A DNA stretch of 17,266 bases, taken from contig CP070800.1 of NCBI GenBank assembly GCA_020343555.1, positions 1,967,505-1,984,770 of the forward strand, given 5' to 3'. Of this stretch, positions 1 to 6,953 are shown piece after piece. Origin of the DNA: Dehalococcoidales bacterium (lineage in GTDB: Bacteria > Chloroflexota > Dehalococcoidia > Dehalococcoidales > UBA2162). The position numbers and the translations under genes are program-made. The notes under the pieces are model-generated. The model saw only the letters and a list, made by a program, of their open reading frames with translations. It made no database searches and was not told the origin of the DNA. Every line of letters starts with the position of its first letter. Position 1 is the first letter of the stretch.

Positions 1-787
1 CCAGCGGGTATTCATTACGAACATAAACATACCCTTTGGTCGCACCAACCGCAAAAGCTCCGATTGTCATACCTTCGAGTACCAGGAAAGGATTACCTTC
101 TAGTAGGCAGCGATCCATGTATGCTCCGGGATCGCCTTCATCTGCATTACAGATCACGTATTTTTCATCACTCGGAACATCGCTGCACTCAGCCCACTTT
201 CGACCAGTAGGAAATCCACCACCACCTCGACCTCTTAATCCCGATATTTTGACTTCTCTTATAGTTTCCTCTGGAGAGAGGTTTTCCAACGTATGAGATA
301 ATGCCTTATAACCACCTGTGGCGATATAATCCTCAATTGATAAGGGGTTAATTTCTCTGTTCTGGGACAACAGGTGGCGTTCCTGTGCTTTATAGAAAGG
401 AATCTCAGATTCAGTTCGAATTTTACTCCCAGAAACAGGATCGGTATATAGCAGCCTGTCTATTATTTCACCATCTCTCAGAGTTCTTGTAACGATCTCA
501 TAGACGTCATCCGCTGTCACCTGGCAGTAGAAAGTATTGCCTGGCTCTATAATCATTATCGGTCCCTGCTCACAGAAACCGTGGCATCCCGTTACACGCA
601 AATGGACCATAGAATCCATTTCCTGTGTTAGCAGTTCCTGATTAATAGCATCGATAACCTCTTGGCTTCGGGATGCCTTGCATCCTGTACCTCCGCATAT
701 GATAATTGTCTGGTTTTTCGCTTGTCTATTCTGGAGAAATACTTTTCTGTTAGTTGCAAGGTCTTCCGTATTGATGAGTTTAATCAT
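1..787 (-). CDS. NuoF/HndC-like NADH-binding flavoprotein subunit, 3' end off window
   Basis: This is the NADH- and FMN-binding subunit of a diaphorase module, which passes electrons between NAD(H) and an iron-sulfur chain in complex I, NAD-reducing or bifurcating hydrogenases and formate dehydrogenases. The first 262 residues are visible; the gene continues beyond the left edge. Residues about 25-110 form a thioredoxin-like 2Fe-2S domain with Cys31, Cys36, Cys68 and Cys72. This N-terminal extension is typical of HndC/HydB-like subunits and absent from plain complex I NuoF. The glycine-rich FMN loop (RGRGGGGFPTG, about 185-195) and ICNADEGDPGAYMDR (about 212-226) follow. The start codon overlaps the end of the upstream nuoE-like gene by 8 bases (ATGATTAA), implying translational coupling. 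Which partner (hydrogenase, formate dehydrogenase or complex I) it serves cannot be seen. Confidence 0.93.
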   Translation of the reverse strand, partial: MIKLINTEDLATNRKVFLQNRQAKNQTIIICGGTGCKASRSQEVIDAINQELLTQEMDSMVHLRVTGCHGFCEQGPIMIIEPGNTFYCQVTADDVYEIVTRTLRDGEIIDRLLYTDPVSGSKIRTESEIPFYKAQERHLLSQNREINPLSIEDYIATGGYKALSHTLENLSPEETIREVKISGLRGRGGGGFPTGRKWAECSDVPSDEKYVICNADEGDPGAYMDRCLLEGNPFLVLEGMTIGAFAVGATKGYVYVRNEYPL

Positions 788-1262
788 TCGTTACCTCCGC
801 ACTTTCTTTTTCCCTAATCGATTCAATAAATTTACGGAGTTTGGATGGAGTCATATGATGATGATAGGATCCATTTTCTGAAGCAATGGGACCCAGAGCA
901 CATGCTCCGAGACAATTGACGCTTTCTATGGTAAATAAACCATCCTCCGTTACCTCTCCCGGTTGGATATTGAGTTGACTGATTGCCTGATCAAGTAACA
1001 ACTCCGATCCACGAACATGACAGGCTGTACCGTTACAGACAGTGATAACATACTTACCACTCGGTTTGAGTTTGAAAGCCTTGTAGAATGAGGTTACACG
1101 GTATACTTCTATTAAAGGTACACCCAGAGTCTTGGATATTTCCTGCATCGCCTGTTCTGGTATGTATCCGAATTCTTCCTGCACATCTTGCAATACCTCA
1201 ATAAGTTGATGAGGTTGACTGCTACGTTCTTTTAATATAGATTCCAGTCTTGTAGAGCTCAT
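780..1262 (-). CDS. NuoE/HndA-like 2Fe-2S thioredoxin-fold subunit
   Basis: This 160-residue protein matches the 24-kDa NuoE family, which holds one 2Fe-2S cluster and works with NuoF in NADH-linked electron transfer. The N-terminal helical part (about 5-65) contains the family pattern EEFGYIPEQAMQEISKTLG and the VTSFYKAF segment. Cluster ligands are Cys76 and Cys81 (VCNGTACHVRG) and Cys117 and Cys121 (NCLGACALGP). Length is normal for the HndA type. The start is fixed by AGGAGG at 1268-1273, five bases upstream. It is the first gene of a leftward unit, and its stop overlaps the start of the nuoF-like gene. It diverges from the LuxR-type regulator across a 181-bp region with paired palindromes, so regulation by that protein is plausible but inferred. 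Confidence 0.94.
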   Translation of the reverse strand: MSSTRLESILKERSSQPHQLIEVLQDVQEEFGYIPEQAMQEISKTLGVPLIEVYRVTSFYKAFKLKPSGKYVITVCNGTACHVRGSELLLDQAISQLNIQPGEVTEDGLFTIESVNCLGACALGPIASENGSYHHHMTPSKLRKFIESIREKESAEVTND

Positions 1263-1299
1263 AATAACCTCCTGTTTATACCGACAGAATGTTGGGTTA

Positions 1300-1328
1300 T
1301 TGACTTTCCTAATGTTAACTAGTAAAGT
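1300..1328 (+). promoter_or_regulatory. Predicted sigma70-like promoter for the LuxR-type gene
   Basis: TTGACT (1300-1305) and TAAAGT (1323-1328) are separated by exactly 17 bp. Matches to consensus are 5/6 and 4/6. Transcription would begin near 1335 and leave a leader of about 110 nt containing both palindromes. Predicted from sequence only. Confidence 0.4.
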
Positions 1329-1364
1329 AGTAATATAAAATACGGAATAATTACCCTAATATTG

Positions 1365-1379
1365 CCTATACATAATAGG
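1365..1379. promoter_or_regulatory. Palindrome 1 (CCTAT-N5-ATAGG), candidate operator
   Basis: The sequence CCTATACATAATAGG is a dyad of two 5-bp arms with a 5-bp centre. It sits in the wider context TTGCCTAT...ATAGGTATA, shared almost exactly with a second copy 48 bp to the right. It lies between the divergent nuoE-like and LuxR-type genes. The binding protein is unknown; the adjacent regulator is the natural candidate. Confidence 0.6.
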
Positions 1380-1412
1380 TATATTTACTTACCAATTAAT
1401 GCCAGCATATTG

Positions 1413-1427
1413 CCTATGATATATAGG
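1413..1427. promoter_or_regulatory. Palindrome 2 (CCTAT-N5-ATAGG), candidate operator
   Basis: The sequence CCTATGATATATAGG repeats palindrome 1 with the same arms and flanks (TTGCCTAT...ATAGGTATA), differing only in the centre. It ends 16 bp before the start codon at 1444 and just upstream of the weak ribosome binding site GGAG. Occupancy here could block transcription or translation of the regulator (inference). Confidence 0.6.
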
Positions 1428-1443
1428 TATAACGGAGTGATTT

Positions 1444-2418
1444 ATGCTTGATAACAACCGGAAATCAGATGATAATAGTAATAGTCTCGGATTCCCGAAT
1501 ACGGAACTTGCCCGTCTGTGGCGAATTCCTTTCAGCGATGAAACTGAACAGCCAAAAATGGAAAATGCGCTCCGTGAGCGTATTAAAGAGCTTAACTGCC
1601 TTTATGGAGTATCACAACTCGCAGAACGTCATTTGAATTCTCTCGAAGGTTTACTTGAGGAGTTGGTTAACTTTTTACCCCATTCCTGGCAATATCCAGA
1701 CATTACACGCGTAAGGATTGTGTACAACGATAAAACATACAAAAGTCACGGATTCAAGGTTACAGAATGGCGCCAAACTTCAAGAATATATCTCTATAGC
1801 GAGCCGGTAGGTGAAATAGCCATATTTTATCTCGAAGAACGACCACCCGCTAATGAAGGTCCGTTTCTGGCAGAAGAACGTGCACTTTTAGATGCCCTGG
1901 CAGACCAGATTGGAACGATCGCAACAAGAATATCGGCCGAACTTGAATTACAGGAATCAAATAAACAGCTGACCCTGGAGCGAAAAGCTTTACAGGAGTC
2001 CAATGCTGCGCTTCGCGCAGTCTTAGTAAGAATCGAAGAAGAAAAAAACGAAATATATAAAAACATAAAAACGAACGTAGATAAAGTATTAATGCCGATT
2101 TTATTTGCTCTTACTCTTGAAATACCTCAAACACAGAGTAAATATATCGAAATACTGAAATCTAACCTAGAAGAAATCACTTCTCAGTTTGTACGACACC
2201 TGTCCGATATCTACCGTTCCTTGACACCTACAGAGATAACCATATGCAATATGATCCGGAGTGGGTTAAGGACAAAAGAGATAGCTCGAACAAGAGGTGT
2301 ATCTGTATCTACAATTAATCGACAACGCGAGAATATACGGCGAAAACTCAATATTACTAATGAGGATATTAACCTCGCAACATATCTGCAATCGAGTATG
2401 TGGGAAGAAGAATATTAA
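1444..2418 (+). CDS. LuxR-family transcriptional regulator with GAF-like sensor and coiled coil
   Basis: A 324-residue cytoplasmic regulator with three parts. Residues about 41-165 resemble a GAF-type sensor fold, starting with RERIKELNCLYGVSQLAER, a segment common at the head of bacterial sensor proteins. Residues about 163-215 form a long heptad-like coiled coil (ESNKQLTLERKALQESNAALR...). Residues about 255-310 are a LuxR-type helix-turn-helix: LTPTEITICNMIRSGLRTKEIA, then GVSVSTINRQRENIRRKL. No receiver domain or conserved phosphoacceptor aspartate context is seen, so direct ligand or redox sensing is more likely than phosphorelay. It is transcribed away from the nuoE-like gene. The start has a modest site (GGAG, 1434-1437) and follows the second palindrome, suggesting autoregulation. 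The inducer is unknown. Confidence 0.88.
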   Translation: MLDNNRKSDDNSNSLGFPNTELARLWRIPFSDETEQPKMENALRERIKELNCLYGVSQLAERHLNSLEGLLEELVNFLPHSWQYPDITRVRIVYNDKTYKSHGFKVTEWRQTSRIYLYSEPVGEIAIFYLEERPPANEGPFLAEERALLDALADQIGTIATRISAELELQESNKQLTLERKALQESNAALRAVLVRIEEEKNEIYKNIKTNVDKVLMPILFALTLEIPQTQSKYIEILKSNLEEITSQFVRHLSDIYRSLTPTEITICNMIRSGLRTKEIARTRGVSVSTINRQRENIRRKLNITNEDINLATYLQSSMWEEEY

Positions 2419-2608
2419 CCTTCCTTTTTACTACCAATGTAAGAATACAGGGATGAACATGTAGACATGATACTGACCAAAATAAATATAACCAGATGGG
2501 ATGATTTGATTGCTGATTTTGTATATTGAGCAACGTCCTACAATCAATTCATTTAAATTTTGCACTTCTCTCAACAACAGATAATAAAAAGTAAATCAAG
2601 TGCTACTA

Positions 2609-3478
2609 TTAACCCCTCATGAATTTCGTATAGGCTGAGTATACCTTTGACTCATCGAGATTTTCCATGAGTTTGGCTACCGGTATTTCGGCACCGAGTT
2701 CTTCCGCCATCTCTATTGCCAGCACCTGGTCTTTATTAATGAATTGAGGTGGAGGAGAATCGACGGTCGGAGGTGACGGAGGTGGCATTCCCCTCGTTCC
2801 GGATTCAAGCCTGGTTCTCATGCTGTTTGCCATCCAGCTGGCGCCGGTGCCTTCCTGCATCACGTCCAGCATTATCTTCATATCGAGACCGGCTTTCAGC
2901 CCGACATTCAGGCATTCATGTATCACTGTTCCCATGTTAAATGCAACCATGTTATTGACAAGCTTATATGCCTGACCGTTTCCTATCTGGCCTGCCCTGA
3001 AGACCTTTCTACCCATCGCTTCGAACACTGGCCAGCACATATCGATCACATCATCGTCGCCGCTTACCATCAGTGTAAACTGGCCTATTTCGTTGGTAGG
3101 AATGTTCTTGGTAACGCCTATGTCTATCACCCTGACGCCTTTTTCCTTGCCTTTTTCATACAATTCACGCGGGTAAGACGGTCCGATGGTGCTGGAGAGT
3201 ATGATAATGCTTCCCTCCTTTGCGCCTTTCCAGAGCCCGTCCGTACCGAAAACAACCTCTTCTGTCTGTGGTATGTCACGGACCATGCTGATTACGGCGT
3301 CACTTGTTTCCATTAACTCCCTGCAAGAACCGGCGGCTACGGCTCCTTCAGTCACTAACTTATCAACGGCTTCTTCATTGAGGTCGTATACCGTGAGAGG
3401 TATACCGGATTTCAGTATACTTCTTGCCATTACATTGCCGATGTCCCCTACTCCGACAAATCCCATTTTTACAGTCAT
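2609..3478 (-). CDS. NAD(P)-binding beta-hydroxyacid dehydrogenase (GarR/HIBADH superfamily)
   Basis: A 289-residue oxidoreductase of the 3-hydroxyisobutyrate/tartronate-semialdehyde reductase superfamily, which interconverts a beta-hydroxyacid and its semialdehyde with NAD(P). The Rossmann motif is GFVGVGDIGNVMA (6-18), ending in a D32 that suggests NAD. The catalytic lysine is K172 within GNGQAYKLVNN, and the late KD pair is K249-D250. Two departures are visible. The usual DAPVSGG substrate-carboxylate loop is replaced by DIGVTKNIPTNE (119-130), and a proline-rich stretch (PPPSPPTVDSPPP, 232-244) occupies the region before the KD motif. Substrate is therefore unlikely to be a standard one. 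It is the last gene of the leftward cupin/URO-D unit, 96 bp after URO-D paralogue 1, with a strong hairpin in that gap. Confidence 0.85.
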   Translation of the reverse strand: MTVKMGFVGVGDIGNVMARSILKSGIPLTVYDLNEEAVDKLVTEGAVAAGSCRELMETSDAVISMVRDIPQTEEVVFGTDGLWKGAKEGSIIILSSTIGPSYPRELYEKGKEKGVRVIDIGVTKNIPTNEIGQFTLMVSGDDDVIDMCWPVFEAMGRKVFRAGQIGNGQAYKLVNNMVAFNMGTVIHECLNVGLKAGLDMKIMLDVMQEGTGASWMANSMRTRLESGTRGMPPPSPPTVDSPPPQFINKDQVLAIEMAEELGAEIPVAKLMENLDESKVYSAYTKFMRG

Positions 3479-3516
3479 TGCACAGCTCCTTTCTCACTCA
3501 TTTAATTTTTCAGAGA

Positions 3517-3550
3517 AATTGAGAGTCCTGATGTTTCAGGACTCTCAATT
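3517..3550 (-). terminator. Perfect 15-bp hairpin between URO-D 1 and the dehydrogenase
   Basis: The arms AATTGAGAGTCCTGA (3517-3531) and TCAGGACTCTCAATT (3536-3550) are perfectly complementary with a 4-base loop. The hairpin starts 24 bases after the URO-D 1 stop on the minus strand. No convincing U-run follows on either strand, so a partial terminator, attenuator or mRNA processing/stability element inside the operon is more likely than a full terminator. Confidence 0.6.
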
Positions 3551-3574
3551 GGCAAAACTTGATATCACCGGCAG

Positions 3575-4828
3575 CTAATTATATACGCCGTATTCCTTGG
3601 TATAGTCGATCATCGCATGAAGATTTTCCGGTTTTGCGAAATCGGGTACGACCCTGGGACACATGACATAGCCGCCGTCCTTACCGACGTAATCTATCAG
3701 CTTCTTAACATGGGCTTTCACTTCATCGACGGTACCGGCTGTAAGCAATGAACCGGGGAAATTACCCCTGATACACATATGCCCTTTCAGTACGTCCTTT
3801 GCCCGGAAAATATCCGTGGAGTCGAAATGAGCCATGATCTTGCCCTTCGGCAGCTCGAGAAGATATTCGAGACGGGTCGTCCAGTCTCCTTCGAAGAAGA
3901 TACAGGGGATGATGCCCTTATCGATGGCGGCAAGGTAAATCTTCTTTAATCCGGGCCAGTAAAATTCCTCGAACTGCTTTTTCGACATGAATCCGTCCGA
4001 ACCCCTGTGCGTAGCCATAAAGCTTCTCTTGTGGTGTTCACGATACGGCATGGCTTCGATTCGCCTCAGACTTCTCTCAAGGAAATAATCGATGAGTTCA
4101 TGAAGTTTATCCGGCTGGCGGTACATGTCCATCATCGTCCCCGGCATTCCCCGGAAACCGTTCATGACCTGATCGTAGGGTGCACCACCGGCACCCATAC
4201 CGCCTACGGGGAAACCGAGTTCTTCCACCGCTGCGTTTACGTCCGGCAGGCTTTTTCTCCATTCGGCCACTTCGCGGCCAACTTCCTGCAAGGTAGCTAT
4301 TGAAGTGGCAAGATCGGGCCTGGCTAAGGCTTCAGCGATCATCATTGCACCCATCTGTCCCCTTCCTGCATCGGAAAGATCCGGGAAATTTTCCCAGGCT
4401 TCCATAGAACCGACAGTCCTCGGCATCAGATACCTGAGCGTGAAGTTGGTAGAATCTTTCATAACCAGGTCGTACTCGTCCGCCATCATGAATTCGCCTT
4501 CGATTGCCTGGTTGCCGGTGTTTTCGGGTACTCCGTGTCCCGGCCATCTCTGTGTCTTGGGATCAAGTTTCTCAAGGGCTTTACCCGGTTGCAATCCCTG
4601 GATGTAGAACAGGGAATCAGGTTGGAAGTCCACCACTGTCTTCTTAACCGCTTCCAGCCACTTCTGCGGCTCATAATAGACAATGGAGAATGGCTGGTTG
4701 GTATACTTCGCCGGGAAATAACCGAAAGACATATCGATCGGCACGCGATCCGGTATCCTCAATTCGATTGTATCAGCAAGCCTTTGATCTCTTTCCTTAT
4801 ACAGTTCTTCGGGTGATTTTTCTGCCAT
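3575..4828 (-). CDS. URO-D-fold protein, paralogue 1 (methyltransferase-like family)
   Basis: A 417-residue soluble protein of the uroporphyrinogen decarboxylase superfamily, which includes HemE and the methylcobamide:thiol methyltransferases. Visible family features are IPDRVP (25-30) at the N-terminus, HRGSDGFMSKKQFEEFYWP (274-292), FFEGDWTTRLEYL (311-323), AHFDSTDIFRAKDVL (334-348) and the GYVM segment (387-390). In methyltransferase members a His-x-Cys pair sits before the conserved Gly of the barrel strand; here the position reads IFFEG, so the zinc thiolate appears missing, although Cys390 remains. Neither haem synthesis nor standard zinc-dependent methyl transfer is well supported. It is 74 bp downstream of its close paralogue and preceded by GGAGGT. 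The reaction is unknown. Confidence 0.85.
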   Translation of the reverse strand: MAEKSPEELYKERDQRLADTIELRIPDRVPIDMSFGYFPAKYTNQPFSIVYYEPQKWLEAVKKTVVDFQPDSLFYIQGLQPGKALEKLDPKTQRWPGHGVPENTGNQAIEGEFMMADEYDLVMKDSTNFTLRYLMPRTVGSMEAWENFPDLSDAGRGQMGAMMIAEALARPDLATSIATLQEVGREVAEWRKSLPDVNAAVEELGFPVGGMGAGGAPYDQVMNGFRGMPGTMMDMYRQPDKLHELIDYFLERSLRRIEAMPYREHHKRSFMATHRGSDGFMSKKQFEEFYWPGLKKIYLAAIDKGIIPCIFFEGDWTTRLEYLLELPKGKIMAHFDSTDIFRAKDVLKGHMCIRGNFPGSLLTAGTVDEVKAHVKKLIDYVGKDGGYVMCPRVVPDFAKPENLHAMIDYTKEYGVYN

Positions 4829-4902
4829 ATACTGCTACCTCCACATGCACATTTTACTAGCTAACTTTACTAAAGGCGGTAACATCCGTCAAATGGATTT
4901 CC

Positions 4903-6155
4903 CTACCTGTAAACACCATATTCCTTGGTAAATTCCACCATGGTTTTTATATTCTCAGGTTTTGCTTTATCGATGGAACTTCCGGCTGTCAGGATATATC
5001 CGCCGTCCTTACCGATATTGTCAATCAGTTTCCTGCAGCAGTTTTTCACGTCATCCGGCGTACCGGTCTGCAATATCGATGCCGGGACGTTTCCCATGAT
5101 CGCCGTATGACCTTTAAGAATTTCCTTTGCCTTGTAGATATCCGTAAGGTCGAGACGGGCGACACTTTTCCTACCGGCAGTTCCAGGAGGTACTGGATTC
5201 TCGTTGTCCAGTCGCCTTCGCAGAATATCAGAGGTGTCATTCCGGCATCTATCACGGCAAGAAGAACCTTTTTCAGAGTGGGCCAGTAAAACTTCTCAAA
5301 CTGCTTCACGGACATGAAACCGTCCGAGCCACGGTGCATCCCCATGAACAGAAGTTGAGGACATTCTTTATCTACCTTGACTGTCGGAATCCCTCTTTTT
5401 ATCCTGTCTTCCAGTATCTTGTCGCATGCTTCCAAAAGCTTATCGGGCTGGCGGAACATGTCCTTCATCGTTCCCTGCATTCCCCTGAGAAAATCGGATA
5501 TCGAATCAAAAGGCGCCTGTGCCGTGCCGGGGTAGAACCTTGGATATCCCAGATTATCTATCTCTTCACCGAACGACCGCATTTTATCTCGCCATTTCAG
5601 CTGGACCTGCCCGATTTCCTGGAGTGTATCAATTGAAGCAGCAACCTCGGGATCCGCAAGCGCTTCTGCCAGGGAGAGTGCTCCTCGAAAACTGAAACCC
5701 AGAGAAGAAAGTTGCGGAAGTTTACTGAACGCTTCCATTGCCCCGCAGACGCGGGGGAGATGCTTACGCATAACGAAATCGGAAGTATCTTCCATGAGGT
5801 CATCGTATTCGTCAGCTTTCATAGCTTCAAGTTCAAGGTACTGGTGCGAGTCATTGGATGAGACACCGTGTCCCGGCCACCTTAGTGGTTTAGGATCTAA
5901 CAATTCGAGGGCTTCACCAGGCGAAAACGCGGTAACGTGCACGAGATCCGGATCGAAATCGGTTATTGTCTTGATATTGGCTTTCAGCCAGTTACCGTAA
6001 TCGTAAAACGCAGCTTCGAATGTCAGTCCTGTGTACCAGGCGGGGAAGTAACTTAACTCCAGCATTACCGGCACTCGGTCCGGTATCTGCAGCCTGACAG
6101 TATCGCCGAGTCTCTTTCCTTTTTCCCTGTAACGCTGTTCAGGAGTAATACTCAT
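4903..6155 (-). pseudogene. URO-D-fold protein, paralogue 2, interrupted by a one-base frameshift
   Basis: This gene parallels paralogue 1 along its whole length (IPDRVPV at 24-30, RWPGHGV at 92-98, HRGSDGFMSVKQFEKFYWP at 274-292, FCEGDWTTR at 311-319). The frame is broken near 5157-5162: after residue 332 (ELPVGKVS) the upstream frame runs into unrelated sequence ending at 5046. The other frame resumes as RLDLTDIYKAKEIL and continues to the stop at 4903-4905 (EYGVYR). Adding one base restores exactly 417 residues, the length of paralogue 1. This may be a recent mutation or a sequencing error in a GCCC run. Position 313 is Glu as in paralogue 1, Cys312 is next to it, and the late cysteine of paralogue 1 is absent. 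It lies 46 bp after the cupin gene, in the same operon. Confidence 0.85.
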
Positions 6156-6201
6156 GTTCCATTTCCTTAATAAGTTATGTTAAGTATTGTATTATCCGGG
6201 A

Positions 6202-6717
6202 CTATTGTGGTCTGCCCTCGAGAGAGGCAGCTTCCTGCCGCTGGGTGCTGGGATCGAACGGACTGCATGACACTACTACGAATACACAGGATCTTTTCAC
6301 GTTTTTCCATGTCATTGGAAAATGTGCGAGTCCTGCCGGGACGAAGATACAAGCCGAGGTATTTATCTCGATCTTCTCAAGTTCGTCATCTTCTCCCAGC
6401 CAGAACTCCACGTCTGCTCCAAGGTCTTCGATATCATTTGGATTTGTCCCCATGAAGAGGAACATTTCATCGAAATCGTCATGTTTGTGGGGCGCCAAGC
6501 CGCCGTCGCTACCGGTACCTACCGTAAAATCACCCGAAATTATCCCGGATTCCAGACCCGTTATCGCACTCGGAATAATCTCCTTTCCGACCCATACCAG
6601 TGGTCCGGTATCAACCTTACCTTCAAGGTCGATCTTATCAGGTATTTCAAGGTGTCCGCCCTGGCTGATAATAGCCGGTTTTCTGATCACGTATTGTGAA
6701 TACCTGGATTTTGCCAT
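6202..6717 (-). CDS. Cupin-domain protein, first gene of the leftward operon
   Basis: A 171-residue single-domain cupin. The start MAKSRYSQYVI matches the MAxxxYxKYI opening of the cupins encoded at 7838-10232. The first cupin motif is HKHDDFDEMFLFMGT with probable metal ligands His77, His79 and Glu84. The second is CIFVPAGLAHFPM with His132. Between them is DLGADVEFWLGEDDELEKIEI, a block shared with the plus-strand cupins. Enzymatic cupins with three His and one Glu usually bind Fe, Mn, Ni or Zn; the substrate here cannot be inferred. The start is set by AAGGAGGAA (6725-6733). The leftward operon begins here, under a predicted promoter whose spacer holds a 21-bp dyad. The C-terminal tail (about 150-171) lacks conserved features. 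Confidence 0.85.
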   Translation of the reverse strand: MAKSRYSQYVIRKPAIISQGGHLEIPDKIDLEGKVDTGPLVWVGKEIIPSAITGLESGIISGDFTVGTGSDGGLAPHKHDDFDEMFLFMGTNPNDIEDLGADVEFWLGEDDELEKIEINTSACIFVPAGLAHFPMTWKNVKRSCVFVVVSCSPFDPSTQRQEAASLEGRPQ

Positions 6718-6750
6718 ATATAAGTTCCTCCTTCATCAATTTAAGAACAT

Positions 6751-6779
6751 AATTTACCGGATGATACTCATCCGGTCAG
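6751..6779 (-). promoter_or_regulatory. Predicted promoter with internal 21-bp dyad operator for the cupin/URO-D operon
   Basis: On the minus strand, CTGACC (6774-6779) and TAAATT (6751-6756) are separated by 17 bp, each matching consensus at 4/6. The dyad of ACCGGATGA (6756-6764) and TCATCCGGT (6768-6776), with a 3-bp centre, fills the spacer almost exactly. This is a classical repressor position. The dyad is certain; the promoter and its regulator are inferred. Confidence 0.5.
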
Positions 6780-6841
6780 GATATTAATAATACCAGAAAC
6801 CGACGTTATTAGATACATCAATCCCGACTAGATACCGGTAA

Positions 6842-6870
6842 TTGACTAAAGATTTAGTAATAAATATATG
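6842..6870 (+). promoter_or_regulatory. Predicted promoter for the methyltransferase gene
   Basis: TTGACT (6842-6847) and TATATG (6865-6870) are separated by 17 bp. Transcription would start near 6877, which rules out the ATG at 6876 as the start codon and supports the start at 6954. Confidence 0.5.
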
Positions 6871-6910
6871 ATAGAATGTCAGATATTTATGTGAAGAATA
6901 CAAAACAAAT

Positions 6911-6934
6911 GGAAGAACTATATGTAGTTCTTCC
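6911..6934 (+). repeat. Perfect 10-bp inverted repeat in the methyltransferase leader
   Basis: The arms GGAAGAACTA (6911-6920) and TAGTTCTTCC (6925-6934) pair perfectly around a 4-base loop. A G-U pair and two A-U pairs can extend the stem to 13. It lies between the predicted transcription start and the GAGGAG ribosome binding site near 6942. It may be an operator, a stabilising 5' hairpin or part of an attenuator. Confidence 0.65.
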
Positions 6935-6953
6935 GTTGTTAGAGGAGTACGAA

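Noticed and set aside
36..296. Plus-strand frames opposite the nuoF-like, URO-D and cupin genes
   Set aside because: They are antisense to well-supported genes, lack ribosome binding sites and have no recognisable products.
3575..6155. Uroporphyrinogen decarboxylase HemE of haem synthesis
   Set aside because: Length of about 417 residues, two tandem paralogues, divergent active-site motifs and no haem genes nearby.
6876..6953. Longer methyltransferase start at 6876
   Set aside because: It has no ribosome binding site, coincides with the predicted transcription start and would translate through the leader hairpin.
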